Positions 59,287 to 64,000 of a stretch of DNA of 64,000 bases are shown piece by piece. The stretch is from positions 186,001 through 250,000 of the forward strand of contig NZ_JBMSDT010000001.1 in assembly GCF_049445795.1 (NCBI RefSeq), written 5' to 3'. The translations under genes were made by a program, and so were the position numbers. Each line of letters begins with the position of its first letter. Within the stretch, counting starts at the first letter, position 1. The notes under the pieces were generated by a model that searched no databases, had not been told where the DNA came from, and worked only from the letters and a program-made list of their open reading frames with translations. Source of the DNA: Larkinella sp049445795 (GTDB lineage: Bacteria; Bacteroidota; Bacteroidia; Cytophagales; Spirosomataceae).

Positions 59287-60846
59287 TTAGTCGTACCGCA
59301 AGGCCACGGCCTGAACCGCCCCTCGCCCTTCGCCCGAAACACTGAGACCAATCCGCGGGGCGCGGTCCCAGCGGGGCAAGAAGGCACCCTCGACCGGCGA
59401 CGTGGTAAACCGCTCCGGTTTTCCGTTGTCAATAGTCCAGTAGAAATCAAAATAGGGGCCGCCGTAGCTCTGAATCTGCAATTGCACCGGCCCGGTTGTT
59501 GCCGGCAACGGCTGCGATTTCAACACCTGCCGAACACCGTCTTTAATCTGCCAGAGTTCCAGCGTTTCCCGCCCGACACCCAGGCCCAGCGCATGGGACG
59601 CATCACCATAGAGCGTAACACTCTGCATCGCATCGGATTTCGGCAGCACCCTTGCCGAGAACGTATACCGTCCTTTTTTCAGTACCATCCCCAGAAAACT
59701 GCCGGTCGGACCCGTCGCTGTGTTTTGCAGGTGCAACACGCCCTTCTCGACCGTAAACGACGGTTTCGGCTGGCTGACATCCCACACCCAGGGCATTTCA
59801 ACCGGCGGTTTTTCAAAATCAATGACCAGATCCCGGCTGGTCAACGGAGCAGTTTTTGTGGGCGATTCGGCCTGTGCGGGCGTTGTGTTTCCGTACCGAA
59901 AAACCGGCCAGGCGGTTTTGGCGTCCCAAACCAGCTCGCTCAGCACGCCCTGGCGACCCGTAAAGGTGAAATCCGTGCCGTTGTAGGCGTGGTGAAGGTA
60001 GAAATACCGGTTGTCGGGCGTCGTAACCACCGTTCCGTGCCCGGGGCATTTCCAGGCCTCGTCGCCCACCAACACGGGGTTTCCGGCAAACTTCTCCCAG
60101 GGGCCTTGCAGTGTTTCGGCCCGGGCCAACCCGACCTGGTAGTTGCAGCCCGTTCCGCAGCAGGCATTGCCCGAATAGAGCATGTAAAAATACCGCCCCC
60201 GCCGGAAAATTGCCTGGCCTTCAGCCCCGCCCGCTTCCCAGGTGTTGCGTTCGGCAGTCAACAGATGAAACGCCTTTCCGGTTACCTTCAGACCGTCGGG
60301 CGATAGTTCGGCCCCCAGCAGCTCAATGTCTTTTCCCTTGTCAAGTCCGTAGGCTTTCCAGGTAATGAATAGTTTCCCCTGATCCTCGATTACGTACGCG
60401 TCGATGGCTTCGCTGGTCCATTCGAGCAACAAACCGTGATCGGTAAAGCCTTTCCGAAGGTCGCGGGTACTGGCAACGCCGATGTACGAACGTTTGTCAG
60501 CTTTCCGGCGGGCGGTGTAGTAGACGTAAAACGTCCCGTTCCGATGGAATAGCTCGGGTGCCCAGTAACTACCCATCGTCCAGGTCGGTAAGCTCTGAAA
60601 AACCGGTCCGACATACGTCCAGTTGATCAGGTCAGGCGAGGTGTAAATCGGGTAAGCTGGCCCCCATTCCGAGGAGGTCCCGACGGCGTAATAGGTGTCG
60701 CCCACCCGGATCACCGAGGGGTCGGCAAAGTCGCCCGCAATCACCGGGTTTCGGTACGTATTCGTGGCCTTTTGCTGGGAAAAACTGCGGGTAAAGACTC
60801 CCGTTAAAACCAAAACAAAAAAAAGTGCTTTATTGAGTAACAGCAT
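59287..60846 (-). CDS. Secreted GH43 enzyme with C-terminal lectin-like domain
   Basis: 519 residues: signal peptide (MLLLNKALFFVLVLTGVFTRSFSQ), GH43 propeller with D42 (ADPSVI), D149 (EAIDAYV) and E209 (GAEGQ), plus CCGTGCNYQVGLARAETLQGPWEKF and CPGHGTVVTTPDNRYFYLHHAY. Residues 345-519 look like the concanavalin-type beta-sandwich found after GH43 domains (VIDFEKPP, GSFLGMVLKKGRYTFSARV, YFDFYWTIDNGKPERF). Probably an arabinofuranosidase/xylosidase-type enzyme. ATG at 60846 chosen; an ATG at 60915 would precede the signal by 23 residues. Confidence 0.92.
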   Translation of the reverse strand: MLLLNKALFFVLVLTGVFTRSFSQQKATNTYRNPVIAGDFADPSVIRVGDTYYAVGTSSEWGPAYPIYTSPDLINWTYVGPVFQSLPTWTMGSYWAPELFHRNGTFYVYYTARRKADKRSYIGVASTRDLRKGFTDHGLLLEWTSEAIDAYVIEDQGKLFITWKAYGLDKGKDIELLGAELSPDGLKVTGKAFHLLTAERNTWEAGGAEGQAIFRRGRYFYMLYSGNACCGTGCNYQVGLARAETLQGPWEKFAGNPVLVGDEAWKCPGHGTVVTTPDNRYFYLHHAYNGTDFTFTGRQGVLSELVWDAKTAWPVFRYGNTTPAQAESPTKTAPLTSRDLVIDFEKPPVEMPWVWDVSQPKPSFTVEKGVLHLQNTATGPTGSFLGMVLKKGRYTFSARVLPKSDAMQSVTLYGDASHALGLGVGRETLELWQIKDGVRQVLKSQPLPATTGPVQLQIQSYGGPYFDFYWTIDNGKPERFTTSPVEGAFLPRWDRAPRIGLSVSGEGRGAVQAVALRYD

Positions 60847-60992
60847 GAATTCAATTCTTGTTATATTGAACTTAAGTAGTAAATAATAGTACCAAAGCAA
60901 TAGATCGGTACCCATCTACCTGGGTTATTCGCCAAACCGGTGAACAAAAATACCGATGCTTATTCATTCATCCATCTAGATCGTAAAAACTG

Positions 60993-61763
60993 ATGAACGC
61001 TTTTTATCTCCTCTGCTTTACCAGCCTCCTGCTGGCTCGCCCGGATGACGAAACCAAAAAGAGAAACCGGTTGGATAACCGGGTTGAGCGCCGACAGTAT
61101 CGCAATTCGATTGAGGAAATTACCTACCACGATCGCTGGAAAAAGGTCGCCACGGTCCGACTTTTCGACTTGAACAACCAGCGTCTGGCCGAAGAACATT
61201 ACAGCGATTTCCAACAGCGTATTCGGCACGGGCGGGCCCGGTTTTGGTATCCCACCGGCCAACTTCACTGGACCTGCGACTTCAAAGAAAACCAGATTAA
61301 TGGTCCGTTCTTCTCCTATTACGAAGATGGGACGCTGAAACGACGGGAATTGTACCGGCAGGGTTTTGCGCGAAAAGGCGAGTGTTACACGGCTGACGGC
61401 ACCGCTGTCGACTGCCAACCCCTCGTACAACCCTCTGATTTTGAGGGCGGTTCGAAAAAGTTTGTTCAATTTCTGCGCGAACGGCTCCGGAAGTTTCAGC
61501 CCACCAATCCGTCGCAGTTCATTACCTTGGAAGGGAGCTTGTCAGAAGAAGGCATTCTGTTCGGACTACACCCGGTTTCGTATATTGAGCAGCGTTCCGC
61601 CGAACGTGAGATGGTTCGGCAAATGGTCGAGGCTTTGCGGGATATGCCACGCTGGCGCCCCATGATCATCGACGACCAACCGGTTCAAAGCGACGTACTG
61701 ATTAGCATCTATTTCAGCGACGGCAAACTCTTCAGCGCCAGCTACGGGGCGAATGCGTTGTGA
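60993..61763 (+). CDS. MORN-repeat protein with TonB-C-like domain
   Basis: 256 residues. Short hydrophobic start (MNAFYLLCFTSLLLA), then MORN/YwqK-like repeats (about 65-130): HGRARFWYPTGQLHWTCDFKENQINGPFFSYYEDGTLKRRELY. Residues 140-250 resemble a TonB C-terminal domain: DFEGGSKKFVQFLRERL (the P.F.GG...F..FL pattern), MVEALRDMPRWRPMIIDDQPVQSDVLISIYFSDG. In Bacteroidetes these fusions may act as energy transducers without a long periplasmic spacer; this is inferred. A heptad array begins at the stop codon. Confidence 0.8.
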   Translation: MNAFYLLCFTSLLLARPDDETKKRNRLDNRVERRQYRNSIEEITYHDRWKKVATVRLFDLNNQRLAEEHYSDFQQRIRHGRARFWYPTGQLHWTCDFKENQINGPFFSYYEDGTLKRRELYRQGFARKGECYTADGTAVDCQPLVQPSDFEGGSKKFVQFLRERLRKFQPTNPSQFITLEGSLSEEGILFGLHPVSYIEQRSAEREMVRQMVEALRDMPRWRPMIIDDQPVQSDVLISIYFSDGKLFSASYGANAL

Positions 61764-61789
61764 ATGAAGAATTAAGAATGAAGAGTTGC
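61762..61789. repeat. One-armed heptad array GAATGAA/GAATTAA
   Basis: Units GAATGAA, GAATTAA, GAATGAA, GAGTTGC. The first unit overlaps the stop codon of the MORN/TonB-C gene. Confidence 0.85.
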
Positions 61790-61831
61790 TTTGCAGACGG
61801 GGTCACCCGGCGGTTGAGCGGAGCAAAAAAT

Positions 61832-61860
61832 ACCCCCGGCTGACTTTCAGCCGGGGGTTA
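61832..61860. terminator. Bidirectional terminator
   Basis: Perfect 12-bp stem ACCCCCGGCTGA with TCAGCCGGGGGT and loop CTT, A-rich on the left and TATT on the right. It separates the convergent MORN/TonB-C and HTH genes. Confidence 0.8.
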
Positions 61861-61878
61861 TTTGTGTCTTACATCAGG

Positions 61879-62145
61879 TTACTTGTAGTGTCGGTCGCGA
61901 ACCATGCGGATGTTATTAAACATCGGTAATTCCTCCACACAGTCGGCCGGGATTTTGCCCCGCTCAATCCAGTTGTGAACCCGTTGGATTGACATTCGAT
62001 GCTTTTTGGCATAATCCCGAATGGACAGCCATTCGCCCAGGTCGAGTTCATGTCCGTGCTTGCGCAGGAAGGCAAGCGTCTGTTGCTGCCCCCGTTTCAA
62101 CTCCTCCAGTTCTGCGGCCAAGTCAATTTTTGCAAGATTTTCCAT
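61879..62145 (-). CDS. Small HTH (excisionase/MerR-like) DNA-binding protein
   Basis: 88 residues. N-terminal helix (LAAELEELKRGQQQTLAFLRKH), then a helix-turn-helix of the excisionase/MerR type (LSIRDYAKKHRMSIQRVHNWIERGKIPADCVEELPMFNNIRMVRD). Such proteins are often coded by mobile elements or plasmids as directionality factors or regulators. The upstream gene on the same strand (62185-62371) appears frameshifted. Confidence 0.82.
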   Translation of the reverse strand: MENLAKIDLAAELEELKRGQQQTLAFLRKHGHELDLGEWLSIRDYAKKHRMSIQRVHNWIERGKIPADCVEELPMFNNIRMVRDRHYK

Positions 62146-62184
62146 GTTAATCGGTTTGGGAATGGAAGCCTGTTGCCCTCGGTG

Positions 62185-62371
62185 TTACTCATCATCCGCC
62201 TTCATGGCTTTCAGCTCACTCAGAATTTTCTTTTCCTTCGTCAAAAAATCTGCCCACTCCTTCTGTTCATCCCTTGCCTCAATGTCGTAAGTGATGGTTC
62301 AGAATGTTCATGAAATACGCTAAACGGCTTTCGTGTAAGGCGATTAATTTGTCTAGCTCTTGGCGGGTCAT
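62185..62371 (-). pseudogene. Frameshifted small coiled-coil gene
   Basis: From ATG at 62371 the frame reads MTRQELDKLIALHESRLAYF and on to MNILNHHLRH, then stops. The next frame continues without break as YDIEARDEQKEWADFLTKEK, ILSELKAMKADDE and TAA at 62185. The span is 62 codons plus one base, so a single-nt insertion near CTGAACCATCAC (about 62295) explains the break. It lies 39 nt upstream of the HTH gene on the same strand, so the two may be remnants of a mobile module. Could also be a sequencing error. Confidence 0.6.
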
Positions 62372-62447
62372 AGCATGGCTAATCGAAAATAAAGATCCGC
62401 ATTGTTTAGTAATTAAACAACCCCTCGCGTAAGTCTTTCTCCTAGAA

Positions 62448-62507
62448 ACTCTGCGTAACCGCCGGGCGGCCCCGTCTTTTTACCTCCGTTCATCTCCGCG
62501 AAACAAC
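62448..62507. repeat. Possible degenerate CTCTGCGTAACC/CTCCGCGAAAC repeat
   Basis: Contains CTCTGCGTAACC and CTCCGCGAAACAAC, variants of the arms seen at 51106 and 49240, in the gap before the stop of the right-edge gene. No full mirror arm is seen. Confidence 0.45.
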
Positions 62508-62514
62508 CACCTTT

Positions 62515-64000
62515 TTACTTACTCGGCCCGGAGATCACCCCCAGATACCTTCCCATCCAGTAGGGCAACAAGAACGAATCACCGGCGCTGAGTTCGCTCT
62601 GGCCGTTGCCGCCGGGCCGGTCGAGTTTGAACAGGTTGCGGTTATGCTTCAGTTCAGGGCGTTCGTCGGGTGGCAGCACCTCGCTCGTGGTCTGTCCCCG
62701 AAAATTTTCCGGCACAAACGCCAGGTCTTTCCGGTGGCTGTTCATAACGGACCACTCGATCATATCCAGTGGGAATTCCTGCAAATGCCAGATGCTTTCG
62801 GGCAAATCAAACGAGTCCGCACCAGTCATGGCGTAACTGAAATTCCAGAGGCTGTTTTTCTCCGGGCGTTCAAATTCCCAATGTTCTTTGATGGTCGCGC
62901 CAAACCGGGTTTTCAGGTCAACATCGAACGCGTACGGATACAGGCACCAGTAGGCCAGAAAGTACATTTCATCGTCGGAATGATTCCACTCTTTGGCGAG
63001 CATCTTGGCCCAGTCGCTGGCGTTGGCGGGTGCCGGGCCAATCTGACTCAGTGACCTCAGCGCATTATCGAGGTATCCGTGTTTCTGCATCAGTTCATAG
63101 GCCTTTTCCTTATAAACCGGCTTTTTCGTGAAATGATAAGCCGCCTGCAAAAACGCGAGGATGTTGGAGGAGTTGATTTTCCGGTCGCCGACCATCGTCG
63201 GAAAGCCATTGACATAATCCGGGTGCCACTTGGCCCAGAGCGTCGGTTTCCCATCGAAATCAATCAGGTACCAGTCATTTCGAATGATATTAGTCATCAG
63301 CTTGTCAATCAGATCAATGGCGCGCATCCGGGTGTCGCCTTCCGTCAGTTCGGCGATCTGGGTCAGGGCAAAAAACTGGCCGACGGTCTGGTCGCTGCTG
63401 GTGGTGCCGCGCCAGTCCCAGCGCCGGTCTTTGGCGTGGGTCCAGCCATTCGTCAGCCCGCCATCCCATTTTTCCGGCTTAAACTTAAAGTAACCGCTTC
63501 GCTCAAAACCACGCGCAAAATAGCCAGGCATATCCGTAATCGTAAACAGGCGCTCCATCGCTTCGAACGACTCCATCCAGTTCTGCAACGCTTCGGGCTC
63601 GCCGGTTACTTTGTAGCGGTATAACTGACTAACCAGGTACATAGCCGTCCAGAGGTTGTCGCTGTCGCGCTGCCCCATTTCGAAGGTCGACAAATCGCCG
63701 TTTTTCAGCGTTGAAACATCGCAGTTGAACCCGTAGCGAATGTGCCGCTGCCGCACCTGCTTTTCGTACAGCAAAGCTTTCTCATGCAGGGTCATATTCC
63801 GAAAACGGATCTGCCCTAAGCCTTTGGTTGTCAAGATTAAAACCGTATTCCCTTCGCCTTCCGAGATGTGCATGACCCGGTTTCCGGGCAACCACCGTTC
63901 TCCGTAGTAATAATCAAACCGGCCATCAGGTCGCAACCGGAATGCACCCTGATTTGACCCAAACCAGAGGTTGCCATGAACGTAGGCTATCGTGGTCAGA
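62515..64000 (-). CDS. Large protein with propeller-like start and helical barrel-like C-terminus (5' part beyond window)
   Basis: The reading frame is open to the right edge: at least 495 codons. Residues near the edge read AYVHGNLWFGSNQGAFRLRPDGRFDYYYGERWLPGNRV, the pattern of Reg_prop-type propeller repeats (NLWFGSNxGxxR). The rest is helix-rich (DSDNLWTAMYLVSQLYRYKVTGEPEAL, WDWRGTTSSDQTVGQFFALTQIAEL, NSSNILAFLQAAYHFTKKPVYKEKAYELMQKHGYL) and may be an alpha/alpha toroid like those of polysaccharide lyases or hydrolases. A TTG at 63936 is not a real start, since the frame continues. Function unknown. Confidence 0.75.
   Translation of the reverse strand, partial: LTTIAYVHGNLWFGSNQGAFRLRPDGRFDYYYGERWLPGNRVMHISEGEGNTVLILTTKGLGQIRFRNMTLHEKALLYEKQVRQRHIRYGFNCDVSTLKNGDLSTFEMGQRDSDNLWTAMYLVSQLYRYKVTGEPEALQNWMESFEAMERLFTITDMPGYFARGFERSGYFKFKPEKWDGGLTNGWTHAKDRRWDWRGTTSSDQTVGQFFALTQIAELTEGDTRMRAIDLIDKLMTNIIRNDWYLIDFDGKPTLWAKWHPDYVNGFPTMVGDRKINSSNILAFLQAAYHFTKKPVYKEKAYELMQKHGYLDNALRSLSQIGPAPANASDWAKMLAKEWNHSDDEMYFLAYWCLYPYAFDVDLKTRFGATIKEHWEFERPEKNSLWNFSYAMTGADSFDLPESIWHLQEFPLDMIEWSVMNSHRKDLAFVPENFRGQTTSEVLPPDERPELKHNRNLFKLDRPGGNGQSELSAGDSFLLPYWMGRYLGVISGPSK

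Noticed and set aside
61879..62371. An intact integrative element
   Set aside because: Only an HTH gene and a broken small gene are present; no integrase, attachment site or other mobile gene is seen in the window.
1..64000. tRNA or rRNA genes
   Set aside because: No cloverleaf-like or conserved rRNA stretches were noticed, although tRNA detection by eye is not fully reliable.

Overview
The window looks like a chromosomal segment of a free-living Bacteroidetes bacterium, most likely order Cytophagales (Spirosoma/Larkinella-like). This rests on a SusC/RagA receptor, a giant propeller-containing hybrid sensor kinase, DUF3822 next to coaD, Wzi-type outer-membrane proteins, LytS/LytTR signalling, PadR-controlled FtsX-type permeases with a prefix domain, and promoters of the TTG-N18-TAnnTTTG type. 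The genus is inferred, not proven. I saw no rRNA, tRNA, CRISPR array, transposase or integrase.

Layout. 1-5.0 kb (minus strand): the 5' part of a SusC-like receptor running off the left edge, an IclR regulator with a clear promoter and terminator, then an operon of a lipoprotein, a RecD-like helicase and two small proteins. 5.0-7.5 kb (plus): a CBS-domain protein, a Nudix hydrolase, DUF3822 and coaD. 7.6-9.3 kb: a Wzi-like protein coupled to a small membrane protein. 9.9-13.3 kb: a di-haem peroxidase with a long extra N-terminus and a PhoX-like lipoprotein. 13.4-20.7 kb: dprA, a duplicated DUF4394 lipoprotein, a second Wzi-like protein, pyrE, a CNNM/CorC-type protein and a Nudix protein. 20.9-26.6 kb: DUF1080 protein, exported Gfo/Idh/MocA oxidoreductase, a Crp/Fnr-DsrE-DUF1059 cluster, cupin and a glycerophosphodiester phosphodiesterase family protein. 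26.8-32.2 kb: a 1407-residue hybrid sensor and a GH43 enzyme. 32.5-36.9 kb: two small barrel proteins around a LytS/LytTR pair, then a second di-haem peroxidase. 37-46.2 kb: serine hydrolase, M28 peptidase, and a PadR regulator with two large FtsX-type permeases and a Uma2-like protein between them. 46.4-53.2 kb: two paralogous secreted proteins with near-identical promoters, a double-GNAT protein, a Crp-like regulator, DUF4386, DUF2911 and a conserved unknown. 53.4-55.6 kb: groES-groEL behind a sigma-54-like promoter. 55.7-64 kb: polysaccharide-related secreted enzymes (DUF1593, a clan GH-A-like protein, GH43), small membrane and lipoproteins, a MORN/TonB-C fusion, an HTH gene beside a frameshifted partner, and the C-terminal part of a large protein running off the right edge.

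Many genes suit a polysaccharide-degrading life: SusC receptor, DUF1080, exported oxidoreductase, two GH43, a clan GH-A-like enzyme, DUF1593 and the hybrid sensor. The rest are housekeeping, envelope and stress genes.

The most striking unexplained structure is a dispersed set of at least 15 intergenic inverted or tandem repeats. Several are built from degenerate 7-nt units (8-nt in one case). They sit exactly between stop and start codons, sometimes supplying the stop codon, the start codon or the last residues of the neighbouring gene. They fall into sequence families: GAGTTAA/GAATTAT-like, GGGCATG/CAGAGGG-like, CACGGACT palindromes, and GTTACACAGAG/CTCCGCGAAA-like.
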